From Paenibacillus sp. FSL R5-0490 (GTDB lineage: Bacteria; Bacillota; Bacilli; Bacillales; Cytobacillaceae), in assembly GCF_001956215.1 (NCBI RefSeq), contig NZ_MRTQ01000007.1:62001-126000 (forward strand): 64,000 nucleotides of DNA. Direction: 5' to 3'. Of the stretch, positions 8,067 to 16,753 are shown piece after piece. Position numbers and translations under genes: made by a program. The notes beneath the pieces were generated by a model. That model saw nothing but the letters and a program-made list of their open reading frames with translations. It did not search any database and was not told the DNA's origin. The first letter of the stretch is position 1. Each line of letters begins with the position of its first letter.

Positions 8067-9332
8067 TTATTTATGATCAATTCCGCAGGCTTCTGCCAGT
8101 ATTTCAATAATATGGACAACACGCACCTTGTCTTCAAGCCCCTCACGTTTCACCCCGAGGCACATCTGCAGATGGCAGCCAGGGTTGGACGTGACGATGG
8201 TGTCAGGCGAGATGCTTTGGACTTGTTCCATTTTAGTGTCGAGTATTTCCATGGACTCTTCATAGTGAACAATATTATAGATTCCGGCCGATCCGCAGCA
8301 CATGTCCCCTTTCGGAAGCGGAACATATGTAATGCCTGGTATGCCTTCGAGGAGCTGAACGGGATCTTCCGCCACCTTCTGCACATTTAGTAAATGGCAG
8401 GATGGCTGATAGGTTACAGCACCTGAGAGTTCCCGGGTGAAACTGATTCCGAGTTTGTTCAGTATTACACTTACATCTTTATTCTTTTGGGCGAACACCC
8501 TGGCACGCTCTGCCCATTCCGGGTCTTCTGCGAGTAGGTGATCATATTCAACAAGCATCGCACCGCAGCCGCCAATCGCATTTACCACATAATCAAAGTT
8601 CCCTTTTTCAAAAGCTACAATATTTTCCTTCGCCAATTTTCTGGATGTTCCCGTATCTCCGCTATGATTCTGAAGCGCACCGCAGCAGGTCTGTTCCTTG
8701 ATTACGGTGACTTCGCAGCCGGCATGCTGAAGCAGCTTGATGCTGAGGTCATTGATTTTGGCAAAAAACACATCCATAATACAGCCTGTAAAAAACGCGA
8801 CACGGGCTTTCGGCTCACGCTCTGGCAGAAGGATGCCCGTTCTCAGCTGTTTATTTGGCATTTCCACAGCCGGAGCGATCTCTTCAAAAGCCCTAAGCTG
8901 TTCTGGAAGAATGCCGAGGGCCTTGCTTTTGCGGGCAATCGAATCCAAACCTGTTTTCTGATAGGCCCGAAGTGAAGCTCTCATGGCTGCCAGCAGTTTT
9001 TTATTCGGCAAGGCCTTCTGCAGAGCCATGTTCTCCACGAATGGAGATGGTGCTTCGGCCCTCTTTACTTGCTTAAAAGACTCGAGGATTTTTCCATATT
9101 GAACATTGGTTGGACATGCCGTCTCACAGGCGCGGCAGCCGAGGCAGAGCTCCAGCGATTCGGTAATTTCTTCGATGGTTATTTTTCCTTCCGCCGCCAT
9201 TTGCACAAGATTGATCCGTCCCCTTGGAGAGTGCCTTTCTTTCCCCATGCTGGCGTATGTGGGGCATGCCGGGAGACAATAGCCGCATTGGACACAGTCA
9301 AACGTTTCTTTATAGGCGAGCTGGCTAGTCAT
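8067..9332 (-). CDS. glcF: Glycolate/lactate oxidase iron-sulfur subunit, GlcF-like
   Basis: 421 residues. Two 4Fe-4S motifs open the protein: C13-x2-C16-x2-C19-x3-C23, and a second CLGCRACETACP set at about 63-74. Two cysteine-rich CCG domains follow (EQTCCGALQ and GDMCCGSAG). This is the electron-transfer subunit that pairs with a GlcD flavoprotein to oxidise glycolate or D-2-hydroxyacids into the respiratory chain. Its ATG overlaps the end of glcD by 8 nt, so translation is probably coupled. It lacks the heme or membrane subunit that some relatives have. Confidence 0.87.
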   Translation of the reverse strand: MTSQLAYKETFDCVQCGYCLPACPTYASMGKERHSPRGRINLVQMAAEGKITIEEITESLELCLGCRACETACPTNVQYGKILESFKQVKRAEAPSPFVENMALQKALPNKKLLAAMRASLRAYQKTGLDSIARKSKALGILPEQLRAFEEIAPAVEMPNKQLRTGILLPEREPKARVAFFTGCIMDVFFAKINDLSIKLLQHAGCEVTVIKEQTCCGALQNHSGDTGTSRKLAKENIVAFEKGNFDYVVNAIGGCGAMLVEYDHLLAEDPEWAERARVFAQKNKDVSVILNKLGISFTRELSGAVTYQPSCHLLNVQKVAEDPVQLLEGIPGITYVPLPKGDMCCGSAGIYNIVHYEESMEILDTKMEQVQSISPDTIVTSNPGCHLQMCLGVKREGLEDKVRVVHIIEILAEACGIDHK

Positions 9333-10743
9333 GGACTAACACCAGCCTCTGCCCTTTTGTCTCTGGGAAAATTTTGCCCGGATTCATAATGTTGTTTGGA
9401 TCCCAAGCTTTTTTCATTCGTTTCATCATGTCCAAGCCCATTTCACCTAGCTCCATTTCCATAAACGGTGCCTTCATGGTCCCGATTCCATGCTCGCCTG
9501 AGAGGGTTCCTCCCAATTCAATCGCTGCGGTAAAAATCTCCTCCACCGCTTTTTCCACGCGCTTCATTTCTTCTTTATCCTGCTTATCAGTTATGATATT
9601 CGGATGCAGATTTCCATCACCCGCATGGCCGAATACGACTAAGTCGATTTCATATTTCGCTTTAATTTCCTGAAGCCTTCTGAACATCTCAGGTATCTTG
9701 CTTCTTGGAATGGTGGCATCTTCGGATATTTTCGTCGGCTTTTTCCTGACGATGGCCGGCGAAACAAGTTTTCTTGCTTTCCACAGATTCCCGGCGGATT
9801 CTTCATCCCTGGCAATGATGGCTTCTCTCGCCCCAACTTCCAGGCACACCTGCTTCACCTGCTCGCTTTCATCCCTGATGGCGATTGGATGGCCATCCAG
9901 CTCAATCAGGATAATGGCATCCACATCTGTCGGGAGCCCGATCGGCTGAAACTCTTCCACAGCCTGGATCGAAGCCTGATCCATAATTTCCATTTTGGAA
10001 GGCAGGATGCCGGATGTGAGCACAGCCGATATCGCCTTTCCGGCATCAATAATGTCATCAAAAATGACCATCATTGTCTGGGTTGCCTGCGGTCTTGGAA
10101 TCAGCTGAAGGATGGCCTCTGTGATGATGCCGAGCGTCCCCTCGGATCCAACGATCAGCTTCGTCAGGTCATAGCCTGTAACGTTTTTGACCGTCCGTCC
10201 GCCTGTCCGAATGATGTCCCCTTCCGGCGTGACGATCTCAAGGCCCAAGACGTAATCCTTCGTTACCCCGTACTTTAAACCGCGCGGGCCGCCTGCATTT
10301 TCTGCGAGATTCCCTCCGATTGTGGAAACATGGGAGCTGCTTGGGTCTGGCGGATACATCAGCCCATGCCGCTTTGCTTCACGGTCAATATCAGCAGTTA
10401 TAACACCTGGAGATACAATCGCAACGGTATCCTCCGGGTCAATGATCAGCTTTTGGGTCCATCTGGAAAAATCAAGGACCATCCCGCCGTGGACAGGGAG
10501 CGGGCCTCCGCTCAGACTTGTACCCCTGCCTCTTGGATAGACGGGTATTTTCAGTTCATTGGCGACCTTTACAATGCCCGCCGTTTCCTCTGTCGAGACA
10601 GGCTGCAGGATGATCTCCGGAATATAGGCTCCAAATGAGCCGTCGTATGAATAAGAAACCAGGTCCGCTTTTTCAAGCAGAATGCGCTTTTCTGATCCCA
10701 TGATGCTTTTAAGCCGCTCAACAATCTGTTCGGTGATCACCAT
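9325..10743 (-). CDS. glcD: FAD-linked 2-hydroxyacid oxidase subunit, GlcD-like
   Basis: 472 residues. The ATG at 10743 overlaps the stop of the upstream regulator as ATGGTGA, so I prefer it to the in-frame ATG 21 nt earlier. The FAD-binding PCMH domain shows YPRGRGTSLSGG (about 70), the HVSTIGGNLAENAGG region (about 140) and VGSEGTLGI (about 205). The C-terminal cap has the VFGHAGDGNLHPN and SGEHGIGTMK motifs of the GlcD/D-lactate dehydrogenase family. Likely partner of the GlcF-like subunit downstream. Candidate substrates are glycolate, D-lactate or another 2-hydroxyacid taken up by the upstream TRAP system. Confidence 0.88.
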   Translation of the reverse strand: MVITEQIVERLKSIMGSEKRILLEKADLVSYSYDGSFGAYIPEIILQPVSTEETAGIVKVANELKIPVYPRGRGTSLSGGPLPVHGGMVLDFSRWTQKLIIDPEDTVAIVSPGVITADIDREAKRHGLMYPPDPSSSHVSTIGGNLAENAGGPRGLKYGVTKDYVLGLEIVTPEGDIIRTGGRTVKNVTGYDLTKLIVGSEGTLGIITEAILQLIPRPQATQTMMVIFDDIIDAGKAISAVLTSGILPSKMEIMDQASIQAVEEFQPIGLPTDVDAIILIELDGHPIAIRDESEQVKQVCLEVGAREAIIARDEESAGNLWKARKLVSPAIVRKKPTKISEDATIPRSKIPEMFRRLQEIKAKYEIDLVVFGHAGDGNLHPNIITDKQDKEEMKRVEKAVEEIFTAAIELGGTLSGEHGIGTMKAPFMEMELGEMGLDMMKRMKKAWDPNNIMNPGKIFPETKGQRLVLVHD

Positions 10744-11456
10744 GGCACCTTCTTTCCTTCCCATTCGTTCACCTTCAATTTCTTTGTCACATTCTCAAGA
10801 TGCACCCGCATCGCCTTTGCCGCTCGTTCTTCATCCTGATCTTGAATAGCTGTAAAAATGCTCATATGCTCCTGATATACCTGTTCGCGCTTTGCCGGAA
10901 GGCCCACGTTTTTCTGAAGGGAAAACGCAATTGCTTTCCGGTACAGATCATCGATGTTTTCCATTACCTGTATCATGAAGCGATTTTTCGTTGCTGCAAT
11001 CAGGTATTTATGAAAATTCACGTCGGCCTGATCGCCAACTGCTTCAGGGTTCGTCAGCGTGATTTCAAATTGATCGAGCGCCGTTTTCATTTTTTCCAGG
11101 TCGTCCTCATCACGACGCAAGGCAGCAATTGCTGCTGCCTGTGTCTCCATAACCATCCTCATTTCCAATAGTTCAAATACCTGTTCCACGGGAATGTATT
11201 CAATCGCTAACGAACCAAGCATGTCTGCCATATTAACCTCTTTAACGAAGCTTCTGCCGCCTTGCCTGGATTCAATGATCCCGCTGGCAGATAATACGCT
11301 CAATGCCTCTCGGACAGGCGCACGGCTGACGCCAAACCGTTTGGCCAGTTCATTCTCGGATGGCATCGGCTCATTTGGCGGGAACTTGCCTTCTTTTATC
11401 ATTTCCTTCAGCTGATCCAGCACCTGGGCCGAGATTTTTTTCCGTTCGATTTTCAT
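10737..11456 (-). CDS. GntR-family regulator, FCD (FadR) subfamily
   Basis: 239 residues. An N-terminal winged helix (about 5-72: PSENELAKRFGVSRAPVREALSVL) is followed by an all-helical FCD ligand domain (about 85-225). The metal-ligand positions typical of FCD proteins are plausible in DVNFHKYLI and QEHMSIFTAI. It lies inside the TRAP-oxidase operon, between the permease and glcD, so it probably autoregulates. The palindrome at 14507-14521 ahead of the first gene is a likely operator. The effector is probably the hydroxyacid or its oxidised product. Confidence 0.85.
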   Translation of the reverse strand: MKIERKKISAQVLDQLKEMIKEGKFPPNEPMPSENELAKRFGVSRAPVREALSVLSASGIIESRQGGRSFVKEVNMADMLGSLAIEYIPVEQVFELLEMRMVMETQAAAIAALRRDEDDLEKMKTALDQFEITLTNPEAVGDQADVNFHKYLIAATKNRFMIQVMENIDDLYRKAIAFSLQKNVGLPAKREQVYQEHMSIFTAIQDQDEERAAKAMRVHLENVTKKLKVNEWEGKKVPW

Positions 11457-11469
11457 GGATGTTAGCTCC

Positions 11470-13434
11470 TTATATGGTGATTTCGACTGAATTGCTTTTC
11501 TTTACTCTAATGATATGGAAGAGAATCGCGAACACACAAAGCCCGAGTCCGGCAATATCCGTAATCATGCCAGGTTTAATCAGCATTAAAGCCCCTGCAA
11601 ACATTAGGATTCTTTCAACAATCGTCAGCTTGGCATTCAGGTAGTTTCCAAGTGAACTTGCCAGGGCGTAAATACCCAGTGTGCTTGTGATGACTACAAG
11701 TGCTACTGATAAAATGGATATTGTTTCTCCCTCTGCTGCCTGAAGCAGAATGATAGGATTATAGGCAATCATGAACGGGATGATAAAGCCCGGCAGTGAG
11801 ATTCTAAGCGCTTCCCATGATGTCTGCATCGCATTGGCGCCGGCCAGTCCTGCTGCGGTATAAGATGCCAAAGCCACAGGCGGTGTAATGTTGGACAATG
11901 CACCAAACCAGAACACAAAGAAGTGTGCAGCAATCGGGTTAACGCCCGCTTCCACAAGGGCAGGAGCTGCTGTAACGGCAACGACGATGTAAAGTGCTGT
12001 GGATGGAAGCCCCATACTTAAAACGATGCAAGTGAGCATGACGACGATTAAAATCAGCCAAAGCTGTCCGCCCGTTAATTCGACAATATTATAAGCTAGT
12101 GTAGATCCAATTCCCGTCATGGTGACAACACAGATGATGATTCCGATGGCGGCGCAGGCAATCCCGACCTGAATCGTCCCTCTTCCGCCTTCAATGAAAG
12201 CTTCAATAGTTTTAGAGATCGTGATCCTAGAAGATTTATCCTTTGCCAGCCAGCTCGCAATGATAACCGCGCCGATCCCGGCAAATCCGGCAAACAGGGC
12301 TGTTTTTCCCATTAAAAGTGTTGTGATAACGACGATAATCGGGATAAGGAGAACCCCGCGTTCCTTCAGGATTTGGAAGACATCCGGGATATTCTCTTTG
12401 CTGATGCCTTTTAGGCCTTGCTTTTTCGCTTCAATATCAATGGCAAAAATCAAGGCGATATAGTAGAGAAAACTTGGAATGATCGCTGCCAGGATGACCG
12501 TCGTATAAGAGATTCCAAGGAACCCGGCCATAATGAAGGCCGCAGCACCCATAATCGGCGGCATGATCATTCCGCCTGTTGAAGCAGCAGCCTCAACAGC
12601 ACCGGCAAACTTAGGCTTAAGGCCGATGGATTTCATCAATGGAATCGTAAAGGCGCCTGTTGTGGCAACGTTGGCTACTGCACTTCCGCTCAAAGATCCT
12701 GTCAGTGCACTGGAAATGACGGCAACCTGAGCCGGGCCTCCGCGCTTTCGTCCTGCAATGGCAAGGGCAAGATCATTGAAAAGCTGGGTCGCACCGCTGA
12801 CAGACAGGAAAGCACCGAAAAGAACGAACATGACGATGAATGTGGATGCCGTTGACAGTGTTAATCCCAATACACCCTCAGTCGTCATATAAAGACGGTA
12901 CAGAAGGCGTTCAAGTGAAAAGCCGGCATGTCCGAATATCCACGGGAAGTATGTGCCAAACAGGGCATATATAATAGCGCTTCCGCACAGGATCGGGATA
13001 AAAATCCCAACTGCCCTTCTCGAAGCTTCAAGGAGGACAATGATCGTAATGGCACCAAAGATATAGTCAATCATAATCGGCTGGGAGCCCCGGTCCACAT
13101 GAATGGTTGTGTAGTTCAGGAGCAGGTAGCCGAGACCGGCAATCGCAAGTGCCGCAAAAACGTAATCAGGGGCTGTAAACCTTTTTTGATTGGAAGACTT
13201 TCCGGCCGGATAATAGAAAAAAGTCATTACCAAAAGGATGCCCAGGAAAATCAGGTTTCTATAAATCTCTTGAATATTGGATAATCCATTGGAATAAATG
13301 GCAAATGCAGAAAACACTACAGCAATAATGGCCGCTGCTTTTTTATATGGCCCTTCAAGAAGGCGCATGCCGCCGCCAGCTTCTTTATCGAGGTCGGCTG
13401 GCTGTACAATAGGTTCGCTTGTTGATTGTGTCAT
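11470..13434 (-). CDS. TRAP transporter fused permease (DctQM-type, TAXI system)
   Basis: 654 residues, with about 16-18 hydrophobic segments. Small and large TRAP membrane subunits are fused in one chain, as usual for TAXI-type systems. The large-subunit stretches ALTGSLSGSAVANVATTGAF and MIMPPIMGAAAFIM (about 245-300) are conserved in DctM proteins. It stands 13 nt downstream of its binding-protein gene. It works as a secondary transporter driven by a Na+ or H+ gradient. The downstream GlcD, GlcF and LhgO genes suggest 2-hydroxy-carboxylates such as glycolate, lactate or 2-hydroxyglutarate as substrates. Confidence 0.88.
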   Translation of the reverse strand: MTQSTSEPIVQPADLDKEAGGGMRLLEGPYKKAAAIIAVVFSAFAIYSNGLSNIQEIYRNLIFLGILLVMTFFYYPAGKSSNQKRFTAPDYVFAALAIAGLGYLLLNYTTIHVDRGSQPIMIDYIFGAITIIVLLEASRRAVGIFIPILCGSAIIYALFGTYFPWIFGHAGFSLERLLYRLYMTTEGVLGLTLSTASTFIVMFVLFGAFLSVSGATQLFNDLALAIAGRKRGGPAQVAVISSALTGSLSGSAVANVATTGAFTIPLMKSIGLKPKFAGAVEAAASTGGMIMPPIMGAAAFIMAGFLGISYTTVILAAIIPSFLYYIALIFAIDIEAKKQGLKGISKENIPDVFQILKERGVLLIPIIVVITTLLMGKTALFAGFAGIGAVIIASWLAKDKSSRITISKTIEAFIEGGRGTIQVGIACAAIGIIICVVTMTGIGSTLAYNIVELTGGQLWLILIVVMLTCIVLSMGLPSTALYIVVAVTAAPALVEAGVNPIAAHFFVFWFGALSNITPPVALASYTAAGLAGANAMQTSWEALRISLPGFIIPFMIAYNPIILLQAAEGETISILSVALVVITSTLGIYALASSLGNYLNAKLTIVERILMFAGALMLIKPGMITDIAGLGLCVFAILFHIIRVKKSNSVEITI

Positions 13435-13447
13435 TCTTTTCCCTCCT

Positions 13448-14464
13448 TTATTTCGCTTCCGGCGGAATTAGATTTTCAGGTATATCAAGGCCTGCTTCTT
13501 TAAAATATCTGTATGCTCCGGCATGCAGTGGCACGGATACGCCATCAAGGGCCGTTTCCAGCGTCATTTCCTTGGCAGAGCTATGAACCTCATACATTTC
13601 ATCAAGATTTTCATATAGTGTTTTGGTTACAATGTAGATGGTTTCTTCATCCATTTCTTTTGTTGTGGATAATAGGTTTGGCTGGGCTATTGTGTTGATA
13701 TCTTCGTCAATGCGAGGATAAGTGCCTCCAGGAATAACATAACGGTACCAGCTGTCAGATACTGCATTGATGGCATCCAGCTGTTCATCGGTTACTTCCA
13801 GGATCGATGCTTTGACATTACTTGCATACATATCTGTTACAGCGGAAATCGGGATACCTGCCGGAAGAGAACCTCCATCCAATCTCCCGTCACGCATCGC
13901 GGAAACCGTGTCACTGTAGCCCAGATACTCAGGAGAAATATCCTTTTTTGTAAGCCCGAGACCATCCATCATCACGACTGTGGATTGCTCCGTACCGCTG
14001 GCCTGCGGCCCAACAGAAAATTGCGTTCCTTTTATATCGTCGATAGTTCCACTTTTGATCTTATTGTTCATCAGCACGAAATGCTCCACATTGGGCCAGA
14101 GCATGGAGATTGTGCGGAGATCCTCATAGCGCTTTCCTTCAAAAGAGTCTTCACCGGCATAAGCCTGAGAAGATATTAATCCCTGAAGAATAGCAAGCTG
14201 TGCTTCCCCTTCACGCAGAAGTTCGATATTTTCAATGGATCCGGCAGAGGACTGGCCGCTCGCCTGGATTTTCTCACCCTTTAAATGGCTGCTCCAAATG
14301 TTAGCCATTCCAACTCCTATCGGGTAATATGTACCTCCGGTTGATGCGGTCGCAACGGATACGAACTTTTTATCCTTATTCTCGGCCGCTGTCCGTACGC
14401 CAACAATCGCAATAAAGATAAGTGTCAGAACCGATATGATAATCTTCCACTTTTTTTGAATCAT
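13448..14464 (-). CDS. TAXI-family TRAP solute-binding protein
   Basis: 338 residues from the ATG at 14464, where GGGAGG lies 6-7 nt upstream; the longer open frame lacks a ribosome site. An N-terminal hydrophobic segment (about 7-24) exports or anchors it. The mature part begins with the TAXI signature VSVATASTGGTYYPIGVGMANIW, followed by the SSAGSIENIELL stretch. First gene of the 2-hydroxyacid operon, with a palindromic operator 43-57 nt upstream. The ligand is not readable from sequence. Confidence 0.87.
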   Translation of the reverse strand: MIQKKWKIIISVLTLIFIAIVGVRTAAENKDKKFVSVATASTGGTYYPIGVGMANIWSSHLKGEKIQASGQSSAGSIENIELLREGEAQLAILQGLISSQAYAGEDSFEGKRYEDLRTISMLWPNVEHFVLMNNKIKSGTIDDIKGTQFSVGPQASGTEQSTVVMMDGLGLTKKDISPEYLGYSDTVSAMRDGRLDGGSLPAGIPISAVTDMYASNVKASILEVTDEQLDAINAVSDSWYRYVIPGGTYPRIDEDINTIAQPNLLSTTKEMDEETIYIVTKTLYENLDEMYEVHSSAKEMTLETALDGVSVPLHAGAYRYFKEAGLDIPENLIPPEAK

Positions 14465-14506
14465 AAAATCCTCCCTTTCCAGTAAGTATGTAAGCGCTTT
14501 TTTCAA

Positions 14507-14528
14507 ACTTGTATTACAAGTATACAAG
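14507..14528. promoter_or_regulatory. Candidate GntR/FCD operator ahead of the TRAP-hydroxyacid operon
   Basis: ACTTGTATTACAAGT (14507-14521) is a perfect palindrome around one T. A second overlapping half-site TATACAAG follows (14521-14528). TTGTA-N-TACAA-like dyads are typical of FCD-type GntR operators, and an FCD regulator is encoded within the operon. Confidence 0.55.
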
Positions 14529-14928
14529 ATTACACGTTTTGAATTCAATTAAAATTCTGATTTTTCTTTTTGTTTAGTAGATTTGGTTGCTAGATTCCTT
14601 GTGAATAAAGGGGTTTCTGAATTAAAAATAGGAAAATTTACCTTGTGGAGTTGTTGAAGGGTTAGGTTGGGCGGCGGGCTCGCGCTTTCTTGTTTAAAGC
14701 CTGGCGGGGTTCGGACTCTGGGTGCCGGATTTTGGCATTCTAAGTCTGAAGTTGGGCCGGGTTCGGACTCTGAGTGCCGTATTTCGGCTTTCTCTGTCTG
14801 AAGTTGGGCCAGGTTCGGACTCAAACTCCCAGAAATCTTCTATCATTGTCAGAAGTGCCACCTGGGTTAAGACTGCTCCCTATAAAAAAAAGGCCCATCC
14901 CCTTGTAAAAAAGAAAATGGCCTATCTG
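14529..14928. repeat. Gene-free stretch with a 52-bp tandem repeat (three units)
   Basis: GTTCGGACTC begins at 14709, 14761 and 14813, an exact 52-bp spacing. Each full unit ends with GTCTGAAGTTGGGCC. A more degenerate copy may precede 14709. The same unit recurs four times at 62195-62402. The only open frames here (for example 14549-14824, minus) are translations of the repeat and have no ribosome site. I see no other gene. A weak hairpin near 14890-14927 could end the GNAT gene. Confidence 0.7.
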
Positions 14929-15426
14929 TTATAGCAGCTTACCCATATAGTATTCGTCCACAAATTCTCCGTTTATCATAAGCGAATGTTTTTTGGTGCC
15001 TTCAATCTGGAATCCCGCCTTTTTATAGAGGGCGACACCGGCCTGATTGCGGATAACTGTTGTAAGCTCCAGCTTGTGGATATGGTGTTCACGCGCCCAG
15101 CGGTCCAGTTCTTCAAACAGTTTGGTGCCGATGCCCCGGCCTCTGTGTTCCCTGAGAATGCCTGCAACCAGATAGGCTGAGTGACGGTTTCTCTTTGCTG
15201 CACCGCCGATGGCCATTACGAAGCCTATCAATCTGTTATTCTGTTCCGCGATGATGATGGTCGAATGGTCTACTTTTTGGATGGCTTCAATTCTCTTAAG
15301 CTGTGCCTCTGCTGATGTCTGCCTTTCACCTGGCTCAAATAGCATGTAGTCTGATTCGTTTTCTACTTTGGTGATTAGATGTGCGAGGGACTGAGCGTCT
15401 GCTGTGGTTATATGGCGAATGATCAT
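14929..15426 (-). CDS. GNAT-family N-acetyltransferase
   Basis: 165 residues, a single GNAT domain. The acetyl-CoA pyrophosphate loop is LREHRGRGIGTKLFEEL (about 92-108, R-G-x-G-x-G/A type). Strand 5 and the last helix appear as LELTTVIRNQAGVALYKKAGF (about 118-138). The N-terminal VENESDYMLFEPGER stretch resembles cytosolic GNATs acting on small amines or protein N-termini. It precedes the BenE-like gene's end by about 25 nt in the same direction but need not be co-functional. Substrate unknown. Confidence 0.82.
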   Translation of the reverse strand: MIIRHITTADAQSLAHLITKVENESDYMLFEPGERQTSAEAQLKRIEAIQKVDHSTIIIAEQNNRLIGFVMAIGGAAKRNRHSAYLVAGILREHRGRGIGTKLFEELDRWAREHHIHKLELTTVIRNQAGVALYKKAGFQIEGTKKHSLMINGEFVDEYYMGKLL

Positions 15427-15451
15427 ATTAGTTCTCCTTATTATTTATCTA

Positions 15452-16666
15452 TTAAACCCCGTCTCTCTCCACTGTCCCCGCCAATACCGCCCCAGCAACA
15501 AGTCCCCAAACAGGAGCGCTTATATGAAGAAAGCTCACGCCTGATAAGGTGACGATGAAGGCTGCCAAGGCACTTAGCCTGTACCGGTTTCCGGAAAAGC
15601 CCGTTTGCAGGCTGGAATGGAGGACGCCAATCAGGGCGAACCCGGCGAGCAGTGAGACAAATGCCTGCGGAAGCGACTGGATAAAGGGCACGATTTTCCA
15701 GGCGAATATCCCAAAGACAATTGTAATTGCCCCTGACACCACTGCTCCCATATACCTTTTATCCCTAGGCCCTGAATCCGGTCCGGCACAGATGGCGCTC
15801 ATCATGCCGGCGATATTGGCACACTGTCCGCCAAAAAAGCTGGTGATTACGGAGAAGACGCCGCTTGATGAGACAATTTTCCGAATAGGGGGCTTGAAAT
15901 CCCCGCTTTCCAAAGCCCCGATTCCTGGTGCTGCATCATTGCTCAGAATCAGCATCGCGAGCGGGAGGGCAATGGTTACGAGCCCCATCCAGCTGAATTC
16001 AGGCATCTGAACAGACGGGAGAAAATACGCTATCTCTTTGGCCGGATGGACATCGGCTGTCAAAAACAATGCGGCAAAGGCAGCCGCAACGGCTGCGAGC
16101 ACAGGAGGGAACTTTTTCACATATCTCGTAAAAAGCAGAAAACTGACTAACGCCGCTCCTCCGACAACAGGCATTTCCTGTATGGCAGGCACGAGCTTCA
16201 CGACATACCCGGCAACGAGTCCGCCAAGCATGGAGGCGATAACCTCTTTCGGCACCCAGCCAATGATTTTTGTAAACAGACCTGAAATGCCTACCAGAAA
16301 AATCAGCAGCCCGGAAATGACATATCCCCCAATTAGTTCAGGGTACGAATATTGCGCAGTCACCGTCGCCAAAAATGCTGCACCTGTAATCGAATGCCCC
16401 CCAGTAATCGGAATACGATATAGAAGCGGCATGAGGATGCTGTAGACACCTCCGAAAAAATAAACTGCAAACATCCAGTTAATCGTCTGCTGATCCGTGA
16501 ATCGCCCTGCTGACGCCGCCTGCAGGATAATCAGGGCAGGCCCGGTCATAACCAGCGTGCTTGCAATGATTCCAGATGAAATGTTTTCCGCATTTAAATC
16601 CCTTATGAAGGAACCCTTTTGTTCCGCCTGACTGTATCCGTTATGCCTCTCCTTCGGCAAACCCAT
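15452..16666 (-). CDS. benE: BenE-family benzoate/H+ symporter-like protein
   Basis: 404 residues with about 12 hydrophobic segments. Family landmarks include the N-terminal PALIILQAASAGRFT and IPITGGHSITGAAFL (about 80-95), and the C-terminal LPQAFVSLLAGFALIGVL. GGGGGCAGG lies just before the ATG. BenE relatives import aromatic acids such as benzoate. No benzoate degradation genes are present in the window, so the real substrate is uncertain. Confidence 0.8.
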   Translation of the reverse strand: MGLPKERHNGYSQAEQKGSFIRDLNAENISSGIIASTLVMTGPALIILQAASAGRFTDQQTINWMFAVYFFGGVYSILMPLLYRIPITGGHSITGAAFLATVTAQYSYPELIGGYVISGLLIFLVGISGLFTKIIGWVPKEVIASMLGGLVAGYVVKLVPAIQEMPVVGGAALVSFLLFTRYVKKFPPVLAAVAAAFAALFLTADVHPAKEIAYFLPSVQMPEFSWMGLVTIALPLAMLILSNDAAPGIGALESGDFKPPIRKIVSSSGVFSVITSFFGGQCANIAGMMSAICAGPDSGPRDKRYMGAVVSGAITIVFGIFAWKIVPFIQSLPQAFVSLLAGFALIGVLHSSLQTGFSGNRYRLSALAAFIVTLSGVSFLHISAPVWGLVAGAVLAGTVERDGV

Positions 16667-16753
16667 TTTTCCTGCCCCCGACTTCTGAGTATTTTACTTA
16701 CTATCATGATTTTAAACAGGTAAATTGTCAAACTATTTCGCCTATGAAAACAT

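Noticed and set aside
14549-14824. 91-residue open frame on the minus strand
   Set aside because: It is a translation of the 52-bp repeat and its flank, has no ribosome site, and has low-complexity Pro/Ser composition.
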